Positions 50,924 through 60,398 are shown, counted from the stretch's first letter. The stretch is 64,000 bases of DNA from Chryseobacterium sp. MYb7 (GCF_002979455.1 NZ_PCOU01000018.1:43696-107695); one strand, 5' to 3'. The notes: a model not told the origin generated them from the sequence alone. Translations and numbers: made by a program.

Positions 50924-51667
50924 TTACAGATATTCTGCTACATCTATATCTCCTTTGACTACCCATTCTCCATTTTCCATTTTTTCCTGAAGGACAATCA
51001 TATTGGCACCTGTGTGCTGTTTTATTTTCACCTGAATCATTTTAGATCCGGCATAAGGTTCTGTAGTTCCCGGTTTGTACAGTTCCAGATATACAGGAGC
51101 TGTAGAGCTGTAAAAGTTATAGATTTTCACTGCTGTAAAATTATCTTTCCCGATGTTGTCAAATTCTGCCAGTACAACTCCATTATCTCTTTTCAAAATA
51201 CCTTTTACATTTTTCAATGAAGTTCCGGACAACTCGCCCAGATTAGGAAAAATAAATTCAAAACCGACTTTCCCAAGATTAACCTGAGGTTTTACGGCGT
51301 AAGTCTGTAAATAAATTCCGGGAAGATTAAAAAAGTTCAGGGTTTTAAAATCATTTATATTGTCATAGGTAATATTATATTTTGCAATTTCGGTGCCTGT
51401 TTCACTATTGTAAACAGACAGTTTATTGGTTTCTCCCTGATCCAGTACAAACTGAAGCTGGGTTTCTATTTTATAGGTATAAGATGCTTTTCCGTCAATG
51501 GATACAGGCTTTCCGTTAAACCTCAGCTGAACAGCATCAGGTTTGGAAAATCCTTTGATAGTAACCTCTCCGGGTTTCTGTATTTTATCATACAACTCCA
51601 TCGTGTTGCTGTCCGTACATGAGAAAAGTACAGTGAAAAATAGTAGTAATGCAAAGATTTTATTCAT
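50924..51667 (-). CDS. Lipoprotein of unknown function
   Basis: The 247-residue protein has a lipobox (Leu-Phe-Ser-Cys, ~17). The rest is beta-strand rich with repeated Val/Ile/Lys/Asn segments, consistent with a surface- or periplasm-anchored beta-sandwich. I recognise no family. It lies upstream of and next to the S41 peptidase and may act with it. Confidence 0.55.
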   Translation of the reverse strand: MNKIFALLLFFTVLFSCTDSNTMELYDKIQKPGEVTIKGFSKPDAVQLRFNGKPVSIDGKASYTYKIETQLQFVLDQGETNKLSVYNSETGTEIAKYNITYDNINDFKTLNFFNLPGIYLQTYAVKPQVNLGKVGFEFIFPNLGELSGTSLKNVKGILKRDNGVVLAEFDNIGKDNFTAVKIYNFYSSTAPVYLELYKPGTTEPYAGSKMIQVKIKQHTGANMIVLQEKMENGEWVVKGDIDVAEYL

Positions 51668-51695
51668 CTTTATTTAATTATTTGATGGTAACACT

Positions 51696-51730
51696 TAAAA
51701 ATATTGCCCAACCCATCAGCCGGGCAATAT
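51696..51730 (-). terminator. Terminator after the T9SS cargo gene
   Basis: ATATTGCCC (51701-51709) pairs with GGGCAATAT (51722-51730); on the minus strand TTTTT follows. It separates the receptor-side genes from the lipoprotein-S41 pair. Confidence 0.8.
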
Positions 51731-51842
51731 ATAATTATAAAAAAACTAGTTGGATATGTTCTGGATAGTCTTTTTAGGTACTATCCATTATTGTATTTAA
51801 AATTTCTGGTGTTTCTAAAATCAGTTTCTAAGGGTAAAAGTT

Positions 51843-52766
51843 TTATTTTTTAATAAATTTCAGCCTTTCTGTAGTCTTTTCGTCTGTAATTTCTGCGATA
51901 TAAGCTCCTGATGTAAGATTAGCTACATGAATCGCTTTTGAATACTGAACGGTAAGCACTTTTTGTCCCGCAGCATTGTAAATATTCACTACCGTTGTAT
52001 TTTCCTTCAATGCAGGATTAAGCTGTAGTACTAATGATTCTTTTACCGGGTTTTCTGCTATTTGTGTGCGTGTTTTGTTTCCTTTTACATCCTTAGTTCC
52101 TAAAAATGCCGTAGCATAAATTCCTATTTCATCAATATTGATATTCTGGATATTATTTCCGCTTGATTTTCTGTTCGCCCACATTCCGATATAGATTTTC
52201 TTTCCTGCAAAAGCAGAAAGATCTACAAGAGATTGTACAAACTCGGTAAGATCTGCCGGAAACGGATTGGCTGAGTCTCCTACCTGTATTTTATAAAGAC
52301 TCTGAACGTCATTACCACCTGCATCTACGGTCATAGCCTGAAAATCCGCTAATGTAGGAACCTCTTTCTGCGGAGTACTTACATAGATAAAAAGATCTCT
52401 GGCAACAATGGTATGGGTAGTTCTCTGTCTTCCGATATTGGCAGCCAAAGTAACTGTACCTGCAGTGTTGGTAAGATCAATCTGAGGAGAAATGATCCAG
52501 TCATTTTCTGTAGTAAATCCTGTAGCATTACCGGTTGGTACCACACTGATGGAATGACGAAGAACACCTGTGGTTCCATAGGTTAAAGTCGTTCCATTGT
52601 GGTAGATATTCTGTCCCTGCACCCATCCGTTACCGTTGCTGTTCAGATCATGGAACGTCCATCCCTGTAGGTCAGCAGGCGTATCAAAAGAATTTCCCCA
52701 AACCAGAGTCTGCGCTGCAGCAAGTTGGGATAAAAACAGAACAGATGATAAAATTATTTTTTTCAT
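51843..52766 (-). CDS. T9SS cargo with choice-of-anchor-type domain
   Basis: A 307-residue secreted protein. A signal peptide (ending Leu-Ala-Ala-Ala-Gln) precedes a ~190-residue jelly-roll domain of the choice-of-anchor J type (Trp-Gly-Asn-Ser-Phe-Asp-Thr-Pro, Trp-Thr-Phe-His-Asp, Ile-Ser-Pro-Gln-Ile-Asp-Leu). The C-terminal ~80 residues are a type-A T9SS sorting domain (Val-Asn-Ile-Tyr-Asn-Ala-Ala-Gly-Gln-Lys-Val, ending Leu-Lys-Phe-Ile-Lys-Lys). It is therefore exported by the type IX pathway and fixed or released at the surface. A terminator lies on each side. Confidence 0.88.
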   Translation of the reverse strand: MKKIILSSVLFLSQLAAAQTLVWGNSFDTPADLQGWTFHDLNSNGNGWVQGQNIYHNGTTLTYGTTGVLRHSISVVPTGNATGFTTENDWIISPQIDLTNTAGTVTLAANIGRQRTTHTIVARDLFIYVSTPQKEVPTLADFQAMTVDAGGNDVQSLYKIQVGDSANPFPADLTEFVQSLVDLSAFAGKKIYIGMWANRKSSGNNIQNINIDEIGIYATAFLGTKDVKGNKTRTQIAENPVKESLVLQLNPALKENTTVVNIYNAAGQKVLTVQYSKAIHVANLTSGAYIAEITDEKTTERLKFIKK

Positions 52767-52793
52767 AATGCTGATTATTAATGTTTTTGAAGT

Positions 52794-52830
52794 AAAAGCA
52801 AGGAATCAGCTTTCGCTGTTCCCTGCTTTT
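52794..52830 (-). terminator. Hairpin after the beta-helix lipoprotein gene
   Basis: On the minus strand AAAAGCAGGGAACAGC pairs with GCTGATTCCTTGCTTTT around GAAA. It lies between the beta-helix gene and the T9SS cargo gene and would allow graded expression. Confidence 0.7.
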
Positions 52831-52842
52831 TAAAGTTTTTTA

Positions 52843-54135
52843 TTATTCTACAATCGTGAAATTGTATTTTGTCCAAAGTCCCTGGAAGTTTCCACAGTTT
52901 CTTGGAGATACATTCCAGCTTCCTTCGTTGAAGAACGGCTGGCTCATACCCCATAGAGATGCAGGAGTTCCAGTCAATAGGTTAGCAGCTGGGATTCCCG
53001 CAGTTCCTGTACCTGTCACAGAAGTACCAAATCCGTGGATCTGGATCGTGTTGTATGCTGAAGCTGAAGAAAGTTCAGAACCTGTACCTTCTACTTTGAT
53101 TCCCACAGGATATCCTGTAACCACAGCGTTATTTAATGTTAATCTTCCGTGTCTTCTGATGTGGATACCATTTTCATACAAAGCTCCCTGAGTAGAGTTT
53201 TTAGTACCGATGATCGTAAGGTTGTTGATTACTGGGTGAGTCAACAATGATGTAGAAGAACCGTCTGCATTGTTATCAAGCTCGATACCGTTAGAATCCG
53301 GGCTAGATCCGCTAAGGCTGTGTGTAGAGTTGTAATCTGCCAAAGCAAGAGCACAAGTGATTGTTCCTGTATATCCATTATCAAAATCGAAGTTATCGTC
53401 ATCTGCTGCGAAAGAAACAAGGTTTGAAGCGTTTACAGTACCACCGAAGAATTCAAAAGAGTCATCTTTTCCGAAAGATACCTGAATATGATCTAAAGTA
53501 GTTCCGTTTCCAACACCTCCTAAAGTAAGACCGTTGATTTCGTTTCCTGAATTCGGAGCCAAAAGGTCATATCCCGCAAACTCAATACGTACATACTTCA
53601 ATGTTCCACCATTGTGAGAAGGGTTTGTACCTCCGTAATAGAAATCAGGACCAGATAATCCTTCAATCGTTTTTGTGAAAGGAGTGTTGGTAGGAGCATC
53701 TCCTAAGATAATCACCCCTCCGAAATCACCAGGAGCAGCCGTAGTATCTTCATTTCCGTCTAACAATTTGTAGCTTGTGAAAATGATTGGCTGAGCTTCT
53801 GTACCTGCTGCGTTGATTTTTCCTGTTTTAGCAATTACCAAAACTCCTGTAGCTGTATTGCTTGAATTTGGTTTTGCTTTAATGAATGTACCCGGCTGGA
53901 TTGTTAATGTAGCACCATCTTTTACGGTTACAACTCCATCTAATTCAACTACACCACTCCATGTAGTATTGGAAGTAATAGCCCCACTTACGCTGGTTAC
54001 CGGAAGCGCCGAAGCGGTAAGGTATTCAGCAGAAGTAGATTTCATTTCGAATGGAGATGATGAATCCGCCAGTTGATCGTGTTGACAAGCTGTAAGAGAT
54101 AATGCTGCCACTGCAATTAGAGTTAGTCTTTTCAT
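52843..54135 (-). CDS. Secreted right-handed beta-helix lipoprotein
   Basis: The 430-residue protein has a lipobox (Leu-Thr-Ala-Cys, ~17). The rest is a parallel beta-helix with repeated Asn/Gly/Ser/Thr ladders (Pro-Gly-Thr-Phe-Ile-Lys-Ala-Lys-Pro-Asn, Leu-Val-Ile-Ala-Lys-Thr-Gly-Lys-Ile-Asn-Ala). Databases often mislabel this family 'multidrug transporter', although it has no transmembrane helices. It probably sits on the outer membrane beside the STN-TonB receptor encoded upstream. Role unknown; ligand capture is plausible. Confidence 0.75.
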   Translation of the reverse strand: MKRLTLIAVAALSLTACQHDQLADSSSPFEMKSTSAEYLTASALPVTSVSGAITSNTTWSGVVELDGVVTVKDGATLTIQPGTFIKAKPNSSNTATGVLVIAKTGKINAAGTEAQPIIFTSYKLLDGNEDTTAAPGDFGGVIILGDAPTNTPFTKTIEGLSGPDFYYGGTNPSHNGGTLKYVRIEFAGYDLLAPNSGNEINGLTLGGVGNGTTLDHIQVSFGKDDSFEFFGGTVNASNLVSFAADDDNFDFDNGYTGTITCALALADYNSTHSLSGSSPDSNGIELDNNADGSSTSLLTHPVINNLTIIGTKNSTQGALYENGIHIRRHGRLTLNNAVVTGYPVGIKVEGTGSELSSASAYNTIQIHGFGTSVTGTGTAGIPAANLLTGTPASLWGMSQPFFNEGSWNVSPRNCGNFQGLWTKYNFTIVE

Positions 54136-54189
54136 TGTTATAATTTTTAGTACAATCCGGTCGTATTATTTTTATACCAGATCAGTTTT

Positions 54190-54354
54190 TTAATATTCAG
54201 GAATATCTTCCTCTTTATTCCTTCGATTTGTTTTTTGGTGTTCATCCCATCGCTGCATGAGGAGCTGCATTGCGGGAGTTCCCATGAGATCCATTAACGC
54301 CTGGGAAAAGCTGTTAACGTCCGGTTTTTTTCTTAACTGTACTGCTGTGCGCAT
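54190..54354 (-). CDS. 54-residue protein between receptor and beta-helix genes
   Basis: An ORF too short for most gene callers, from ATG 54354 to TAA 54190-54192. The protein is highly charged and helix-prone, with Lys-Lys and Asn-Arg-Arg-Asn clusters, Met-rich turns (Leu-Met-Gly-Thr-Pro-Ala-Met) and an acidic tail. No signal peptide. It fills the 314-base gap between the TonB receptor and the beta-helix gene, on their strand, which favours a real gene. Function unknown. Confidence 0.5.
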   Translation of the reverse strand: MRTAVQLRKKPDVNSFSQALMDLMGTPAMQLLMQRWDEHQKTNRRNKEEDIPEY

Positions 54355-54449
54355 CAGCAGTATTTTTTCAGTCTTTAATCAGGTTCCCGAAACCTGTACG
54401 CCTCTATCTTAAGAGCTCTTTTTATATGGTATTGTTTGGTGTCTTATTT

Positions 54450-57400
54450 TTAAAAAGTATAGTTCACACTCAGACTGAACATTCTTCCGCTGTAGGCTCT
54501 GAACATAATCTTATCAATATTTTTATCGTACTTATCTGTTGCTCCCGGAAGAAGATCCCAAGCTTCTCTTTCTGTTCCTACATTACTTCCGCCTCCGTTT
54601 TTTGCAGCGAGATAAGAATTGAAGTTGTTGTAATATTCCTTTACCCTGTTGAAGAGATTTCTTACATTAAATTTCACTTCAAAATTTCTGTTTCGAAGAA
54701 ATTTATATGAGATTTGAGCATCTGCCACTGCATAAGGACGTTGGATTTCCTCTCCTTTGTATGCATATCCTACCGTGATGTACTGGTCTCCTTTTGCATT
54801 ATACAAAAAACTCATCCCAAAACGGGTTCCGTCATAGACCAGTCCAAGATTGTAAGCATAAGGTGTCTGTCCGTAAAGCGGTCGTTTTACTTCGTAGGTA
54901 TCGTCATTATCTCCTGTTTTATATAAGTCTTTAAAAGCCACTACTTTCGTATGGTTATAGGTAAAATTTCCGCTTATGAAAAGCTTTTCAAGAAAAGTTC
55001 CGTCTGCGATAAAGCCTAAGCTTTTTCTTACTTCTGCCTCCACTCCCATCAGCTTTGCATTTTTTGAATTTCCGTTGTATAAGAAAAGATTTCCTTCACT
55101 TGAAATATGACCTTCACGTTCAATAGGCCTGTCAATATCTTTGTAATACAATCCTGCAGAAAATATCTCGCCAAGCCCCGGAAACCATTCAAATTTGAAA
55201 TCATAATTATTAATGACTGAAGAGCTTAATTCTGTATTATAAATCAACCCATTAGCAATAGGGTCGAAATAGGGCAATCCTGTTCTTTCATTAAATTGAG
55301 GACGGATAACAGATTTGTTGTAGGCAAGCCTCAAGTTAATTTTATTGGTAGGACTGTACGTAAAATTCACGGAAGGCATCCACTGCCAAGGTTTATCATC
55401 TATAGCTGTTCTCATGATGTATTTGGAATCAGTAGGATCCAACTGCTGGGAAATCATATCGTACTTAAAATATTCTGCACGAAGTCCCCAGACTAATCTT
55501 AATTTCTTCCAACGGTTATCAAACATCACAAAAACCGCATGCTGATTCACTTCACCTTCATACTTGTCATTTTTGTACAATCCTCTGGTTTCCCAACCAA
55601 TACCACCCGGAACATAATGGGAACCATTAAACCAGTCAGCAAGAGAACCATACATCGTCAAATAGTTCTTCTCGCTATTCGGAACGTTCCGGTTTTCGTC
55701 AACACGAAGAAAAAACTTCTGTTGTTGGTTGGTATTGTTTTTTATAGCTCCGGCATATCCGGTTTTGATGGTATTTTTAAAACTTCCTGCATCCATATCC
55801 CATTTCACAGAAGCACCATAGTTGTAATCTGTTTCTTTATTTTCGATATACCCTCTGTAAAAATCTGCTCCGGAATTGTAGATCTTATGAAAAGTCAGAA
55901 TTTCACTTCCAATAAAATCATACCGGGTAATATACTGTGTGTAATCTTTGGTATCGGAAGCTACTCCTGTACGGGCTGCAAACCAGCTTACTTCTGCATT
56001 TCCTATTTTATGGTTTCCTTCTAATTTATTTTGTAAAAGGGTTTGAAAAATCGGGTAATTGGTATTATCAGTATAAGGTCTGTCTAAATTTTTGATCTGA
56101 GCGGGATCATTATTAGGAACAACTCCATTGTAGAAATAATTATAGGCTAATTCTGCATTGGCTGCCATTCCACTTCCGGTTGAATATTCATTCCAGCCTG
56201 TTACTCTTGTCAGCGTATTGTCGAAAATATGGGTATAAGAATTACGGAATGAGATTCTGTTTTTTCCCAATTGAAATCCGAAATTCAACATTCCTGCCAA
56301 CGTAGAATTGTAATTGTAAGAAGCTCCGCTATTTTTGAAATTATAGAATGGAATCTGTCCGTTAGCATCCGGCATTCCTGTTGTATCCAGCCAGTTCCCT
56401 CTTCCTGTATGGTCAATATCCAGTTTATTTTGCTCATTTCTGATGACAAATGCTCCTGCAAATCCCCATTTATTATTGTTTTTAAGGGCATATGTTCTTC
56501 CTAGTGCCAGCTGTATATTAGAACCCATGTCACCTCTTGTCTTGTAGGTGCTGAAATTGTCATTGGTGAACTGTTTAGACTGCTCAAAAAACCTTGGATC
56601 TGTCCAGTTCATGGCTTCCAGTCCTTTCGGAAAATCTCTTGTTCCATCATCATATCCGAAGTAATCATATTTTCCACGCTTACGGGTCAGAAATTCTTTG
56701 AATGCCGACTGATCATTGTAAGAGGTTCCCATGGTTACTGTTGTAAAATTTTCATTGGGAATATCTTTCGTCCTCACTTCCACATAACCTCCCGCAAAGC
56801 TGGCATTCATATCAGGTGTTGCTGATTTGCTTACTACCACGCTTTCTACCATTGCTGTCGGAATGATATCAAACGAAAAATTCTGGCTATAGGCTTCCGT
56901 ACTGGGCAGGTTGATCCCGTCCATCGCTGCGGTGTTCCAACGTTCTCCCATGGATCTTACAACAACATATTTATTATCAATCGTGGTGATTCCTGTTACT
57001 CTTTTCAATGTTCCTCCTACATCACTATCGGGAGTTTTGGAAATCTGTTCCGCAGAAATACCGTCACTCATCTGTGCTGCTTTCTTCTGCTGGGCAAGAA
57101 GTCCGGCTTGTGTATCTGCTTTACGGGTTGCGGTAATCACCACTTCTTTGATGTCTGTAATTTTGTCAGAAGCTTTGTTTAATGCAAATGAAACGGAATT
57201 GGTTTCTTTATTGGTAACAGAGAGTTTTTCAACCCTCAGCGTATTGTATTTGGGAGCTTTTATGCTCAGATTATAAGTTCCTGAAGGGAGATCTACCGTA
57301 AAATCCCCATTATTATCTGTTATGACGGTTTTCTGAGCGATATTCACTTCGGCTCCGGTAATGGGATTTCCTACTTCATCCACTATTTTACCGGAAATTC

Positions 57401-57737
57401 TTCCGTTTCCCGGTACTGAAATGTTTGAACCTTCATATTTTACCGAAATAAGATCACCATGCAGACGGTATATCACAGGAAGTCCATTAGTAATGTCTTT
57501 CAGGCAGTTGTTCACGGAAGTATTTTCACATTTCACTCCTCTTACCTTCAGCTCTTTAATATCTACCTTGGAATAAGCCAGTCTCATCCCTGTTTTTCCG
57601 GCAAACTCTTCCAAAACTTCAATCAAAGGTCTGTTGGCAGGTACGGAAAATGTTACTTTCTGAACCAGCTCCTGAGCTTCTGCGGCTACAGTAAAAAATA
57701 AGGCTGCTATGGTAATCCCACATTTCAAACTTTTCAT
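54450..57737 (-). CDS. STN-domain TonB-dependent signalling receptor
   Basis: A 1095-residue FecA-type receptor. A signal peptide (ending Ala-Glu-Ala-Gln) precedes an STN domain (~25-100: Leu-Ile-Glu-Val-Leu-Glu-Glu-Phe-Ala-Gly-Lys-Thr-Gly). A carboxypeptidase-regulatory-like domain (~112-195), a plug (~200-330: Arg-Val-Thr-Gly-Ile-Thr-Thr, Ala-Thr-Pro-Asp-Met) and the barrel ending Val-Asn-Tyr-Thr-Phe follow. The STN domain passes ligand binding to FecR. It directly follows fecR and is divergent from the sigma factor, so all three form one cell-surface signalling unit. The substrate is unknown. Confidence 0.93.
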   Translation of the reverse strand: MKSLKCGITIAALFFTVAAEAQELVQKVTFSVPANRPLIEVLEEFAGKTGMRLAYSKVDIKELKVRGVKCENTSVNNCLKDITNGLPVIYRLHGDLISVKYEGSNISVPGNGRISGKIVDEVGNPITGAEVNIAQKTVITDNNGDFTVDLPSGTYNLSIKAPKYNTLRVEKLSVTNKETNSVSFALNKASDKITDIKEVVITATRKADTQAGLLAQQKKAAQMSDGISAEQISKTPDSDVGGTLKRVTGITTIDNKYVVVRSMGERWNTAAMDGINLPSTEAYSQNFSFDIIPTAMVESVVVSKSATPDMNASFAGGYVEVRTKDIPNENFTTVTMGTSYNDQSAFKEFLTRKRGKYDYFGYDDGTRDFPKGLEAMNWTDPRFFEQSKQFTNDNFSTYKTRGDMGSNIQLALGRTYALKNNNKWGFAGAFVIRNEQNKLDIDHTGRGNWLDTTGMPDANGQIPFYNFKNSGASYNYNSTLAGMLNFGFQLGKNRISFRNSYTHIFDNTLTRVTGWNEYSTGSGMAANAELAYNYFYNGVVPNNDPAQIKNLDRPYTDNTNYPIFQTLLQNKLEGNHKIGNAEVSWFAARTGVASDTKDYTQYITRYDFIGSEILTFHKIYNSGADFYRGYIENKETDYNYGASVKWDMDAGSFKNTIKTGYAGAIKNNTNQQQKFFLRVDENRNVPNSEKNYLTMYGSLADWFNGSHYVPGGIGWETRGLYKNDKYEGEVNQHAVFVMFDNRWKKLRLVWGLRAEYFKYDMISQQLDPTDSKYIMRTAIDDKPWQWMPSVNFTYSPTNKINLRLAYNKSVIRPQFNERTGLPYFDPIANGLIYNTELSSSVINNYDFKFEWFPGLGEIFSAGLYYKDIDRPIEREGHISSEGNLFLYNGNSKNAKLMGVEAEVRKSLGFIADGTFLEKLFISGNFTYNHTKVVAFKDLYKTGDNDDTYEVKRPLYGQTPYAYNLGLVYDGTRFGMSFLYNAKGDQYITVGYAYKGEEIQRPYAVADAQISYKFLRNRNFEVKFNVRNLFNRVKEYYNNFNSYLAAKNGGGSNVGTEREAWDLLPGATDKYDKNIDKIMFRAYSGRMFSLSVNYTF

Positions 57738-57788
57738 ACTTAATAGTGTTCTCTTGATTATGATTATTTAATTTTTTTGAATAATGAT

Positions 57789-58748
57789 TTATTTCTTAAG
57801 GATATAGGTGTTTTCTTTTTTCTGTACTTCCAATCCAAGGATGAAGGCAAGCGATTCAATATTTTCACCGACAGTTCCTCCGGTAAAATCTGCTGTGATT
57901 TTTTTATCTTCGGCTTCTTTAGGATATAAAACTTTTGTATTGTAACTGTTCTCCAGAACTGACACTACCTCTTTTAAAGGAACATCATTAAAGCTTAAAG
58001 ACAATATCGCTGGAACTTTGTTGGGTGAATTTTTTGCTGGTTTCAATGAAACAATTGCTGTAGTATGAGCAATCCCGAAATTGGTCCATTTCTGATTAGG
58101 CTTAAGAAAAGAAACAGGAACACCCGGCGAAGATACCGCAACCTTCCCTTCATAAAGATCAACTGCTTTTCTCTTCCCCGACTGTGAGATTTTAAATACC
58201 GTTCCCAGTACTTTGGTACTGAAACCATCCGCACGAACGATGAAAGGATGTATTTTTGATTTTGCTACAGTGAAAATTGCATCTCCTTTTAAATCCACCA
58301 CTCTGGTAGATGCCGGAAAAGATTTTTCTACGGTCAGTTCAGCACCCGGCAAAAGAGTAACCACAGATCCGTCTTCAAGATGAATAATTCGATTTTCAGA
58401 TTTTGCAAGATAGACATCCGGTTTAATGAACATCGTGTAGGTAAAAATGCTTCCTAGCGACAACAACAGAATAATAACTGCTGCAATTTTATAAAAATGG
58501 GTTTTAAAACTTTTTGCAGACTGTATATCTCTTTGAGGAAAATAATGTTCCAGACCGGATAATATCCTTTCTTTGGATTCTTTAAGATGAGTAATATCCA
58601 GATCTTTTTCTGCAAGGGTCTTCCATTGTTTTAACAATTCATTTTCCTTTTCAGAAATGTTATTTTCCGAAACTTCCCGTTCCCAAAGTCTGAAAACAAA
58701 GGCTTCAATATTTTTATAGGTTAAGCGTTTTTTCATAGAGTTTTTCAT
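57789..58748 (-). CDS. FecR-family anti-sigma regulator
   Basis: About 319 residues. An N-terminal cytoplasmic part (~1-80) is followed by one transmembrane helix (~87-107). Next come a periplasmic FecR domain (~115-210: Asp-Gly-Ser-Val-Val-Thr-Leu-Leu-Pro-Gly-Ala, Val-Val-Asp-Leu-Lys-Gly-Asp-Ala-Ile-Phe) and a C-terminal DUF4974 domain (~245-319: Leu-Ser-Phe-Asn-Asp-Val-Pro-Leu-Lys-Glu-Val). ATG at 58748 is preferred over the GTG at 58757. It holds the divergent ECF factor inactive until the receptor is engaged. Confidence 0.92.
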   Translation of the reverse strand: MKNSMKKRLTYKNIEAFVFRLWEREVSENNISEKENELLKQWKTLAEKDLDITHLKESKERILSGLEHYFPQRDIQSAKSFKTHFYKIAAVIILLLSLGSIFTYTMFIKPDVYLAKSENRIIHLEDGSVVTLLPGAELTVEKSFPASTRVVDLKGDAIFTVAKSKIHPFIVRADGFSTKVLGTVFKISQSGKRKAVDLYEGKVAVSSPGVPVSFLKPNQKWTNFGIAHTTAIVSLKPAKNSPNKVPAILSLSFNDVPLKEVVSVLENSYNTKVLYPKEAEDKKITADFTGGTVGENIESLAFILGLEVQKKENTYILKK

Positions 58749-58960
58749 CGTATTCACAGATACTTCTATCTATAAGACTTTGAAAATGAAAAACTTCCCC
58801 AGAGCACTCTTAATATTATATTCACATTTACACCAAATTGTTAATAATTTTCATTGTTTTTCACATTTACTCAACATTAACATCCAATTTTGGAGTCTTT
58901 TTTCAGAAATATTTAATCTTACTATACCCAAAGTTCACAAAAAGTTAATTTTCCTTTAGG

Positions 58961-58968
58961 TAATTTTG
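58961..58968 (+). promoter_or_regulatory. -7 box for the ECF sigma gene
   Basis: TAATTTTG ends only 10 bases before the ATG at 58979, so the transcript is nearly leaderless. Confidence 0.5.
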
Positions 58969-58978
58969 TGACAACAAT

Positions 58979-59605
58979 ATGAGCGCAACCGACTATACAT
59001 TATTAAAGAAAATAAAATCAGGCGACCGTCCTGCATTTATGCTGCTGTATGACCGATACTGGGATAGTCTATATCGCTTTGTTTATGTGCGGACAAGGGA
59101 TAAAGAAGTCTCTGAGGAAATTCTTCAGAACCTATGGATGAAGATTCTTGAGAATACAGAACTTATACAAACAGATGATACAGAAAGTGCCAAAGGCTAT
59201 CTTCTCCGCCATCTTCATTATCGGATTATTGATTTTTATAACAGCTACAAAAAAGCACCTCCAACGCTGAGCATTGATGAATTTGATATTCCGAATGAAA
59301 TTGAAATCGCAGATTCGGACTATTTTGAAATCCTTGAGGAAAATGAGATCAGTACTTTATTATCGATGATTGATGAGGTTGTTTCTCAGCTTCCTTCCAC
59401 GGAACAGCAGGTATATGATATGAGAATCCGGAAAAATATGTCGGTGAATGAAACCGCAGAAGCACTGGGAATCAGCAACAAAACGGTGAGTAATAAATTA
59501 AGCAAAGCTTTAGGGGAAATCCGCGAAAAACTGAATCCGGAATATCAGTCGTCTAAAAAACTGGTCTCTATTCTATTACTGATGGAGGTTTTGACGAGGT
59601 ATTGA
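58979..59605 (+). CDS. ECF sigma factor (FecI-like)
   Basis: A 208-residue two-domain ECF sigma factor. Region 2 (~10-80: Phe-Met-Leu-Leu-Tyr-Asp-Arg-Tyr-Trp, Val-Ser-Glu-Glu-Ile-Leu-Gln-Asn) and region 4 (~135-190: Leu-Pro-Ser-Thr-Glu-Gln-Gln-Val-Tyr, Ser-Val-Asn-Glu-Thr-Ala-Glu-Ala-Leu-Gly-Ile-Ser) are intact. Divergent from fecR and the STN receptor. It should activate the downstream minus-strand receptor operon when released. Confidence 0.93.
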   Translation: MSATDYTLLKKIKSGDRPAFMLLYDRYWDSLYRFVYVRTRDKEVSEEILQNLWMKILENTELIQTDDTESAKGYLLRHLHYRIIDFYNSYKKAPPTLSIDEFDIPNEIEIADSDYFEILEENEISTLLSMIDEVVSQLPSTEQQVYDMRIRKNMSVNETAEALGISNKTVSNKLSKALGEIREKLNPEYQSSKKLVSILLLMEVLTRY

Positions 59606-59627
59606 GATGCGGGGTGCGGCTTGTGCC

Positions 59628-59705
59628 AATGGTCAATTTGCTGCGCAGTCAATGGTCAATTTTTACAACCATTAATAAAATTCACAGCGAAGCAAATTCA
59701 CCATT
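59628..59705. repeat. Imperfect intergenic inverted repeat
   Basis: AATGGTCAATTTGCTGCGCAG (59628-59648) and the reverse complement of 59685-59705 agree at 17 of 21 positions, with an extra AATGGTCAAT copy at 59651-59660. Confidence 0.5.
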
Positions 59706-59714
59706 CACCATTCG

Positions 59715-60362
59715 TTATTCACCAAATACGGCTGGAAAATCTGTATTAAAATCTAAGATTTTAAAATCGGCAAGGTTGGAGTGGATGCTTTCATCATTAT
59801 TGGTGAAAATTATGGTTTGCATTCCGGCTTCTTTGGCTGCTTTTAATCCTGACTGGCTGTCTTCAATAGCAATACAGTGTTCAGGAGAAACACCCAGATT
59901 TTTTGCAGAAGTAAGATACACGGCCGGATGAGGTTTCCCCTGAGTTTCAAACTCTGATGAGTGAACGGTATCAAAGAGTTCACGAACCTGAAGCTTCTCA
60001 AGAACCACATGTGCCACACGCAAAGGAGCATTGGTAGCTAATCCTATTTTGTATGCTTTACTTTTAAGAGTTTGAATAAATTCCTGTACACCAGACATCG
60101 TGCAGTCCTGGCTTTGTATCATTTCGATTACTCTTGTAACCACTTTATCTTCCAAATCAGAACTATCAAAATTTTCCCATGGAAATCTTTCATACCAGAA
60201 TTCTGTGACTTCCTGAGCCGTCATATATTTGGTTTGTGCCGCCAATTCATCTGTAACTTGTACGCCATATGATGAAAAAACATCAAGCTCCGCCTGAGTC
60301 CAGAATTTTTCTGAGTCTATCAGAACACCGTCCATGTCAAATATTACTGCTTGTAAAGCCAT
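59715..60362 (-). CDS. HAD-superfamily phosphatase (hexitol-phosphatase-like)
   Basis: The 215-residue subfamily-IA HAD protein has motif I Asp-Met-Asp-Gly-Val-Leu-Ile-Asp (Asp9, Asp11), motif II Thr-Asn-Ala (~112), motif III Lys (~147, Gly-Lys-Pro-His-Pro) and motif IV Glu-Asp-Ser (~171). The overall look resembles YniC/HxpB sugar-phosphate phosphatases. Substrate is not determined. It runs downstream of the Fe-S regulator gene with three 7-base repeats between them. Confidence 0.88.
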   Translation of the reverse strand: MALQAVIFDMDGVLIDSEKFWTQAELDVFSSYGVQVTDELAAQTKYMTAQEVTEFWYERFPWENFDSSDLEDKVVTRVIEMIQSQDCTMSGVQEFIQTLKSKAYKIGLATNAPLRVAHVVLEKLQVRELFDTVHSSEFETQGKPHPAVYLTSAKNLGVSPEHCIAIEDSQSGLKAAKEAGMQTIIFTNNDESIHSNLADFKILDFNTDFPAVFGE

Positions 60363-60377
60363 TTTCTGAATGATGAA

Positions 60378-60398
60378 TTATGAGTTATGAGTTATGAG
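60378..60398 (+). repeat. Three tandem 7-base repeats
   Basis: TTATGAG occurs three times in a row between the regulator gene and the HAD gene. It could vary in copy number and alter spacing. Confidence 0.55.
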
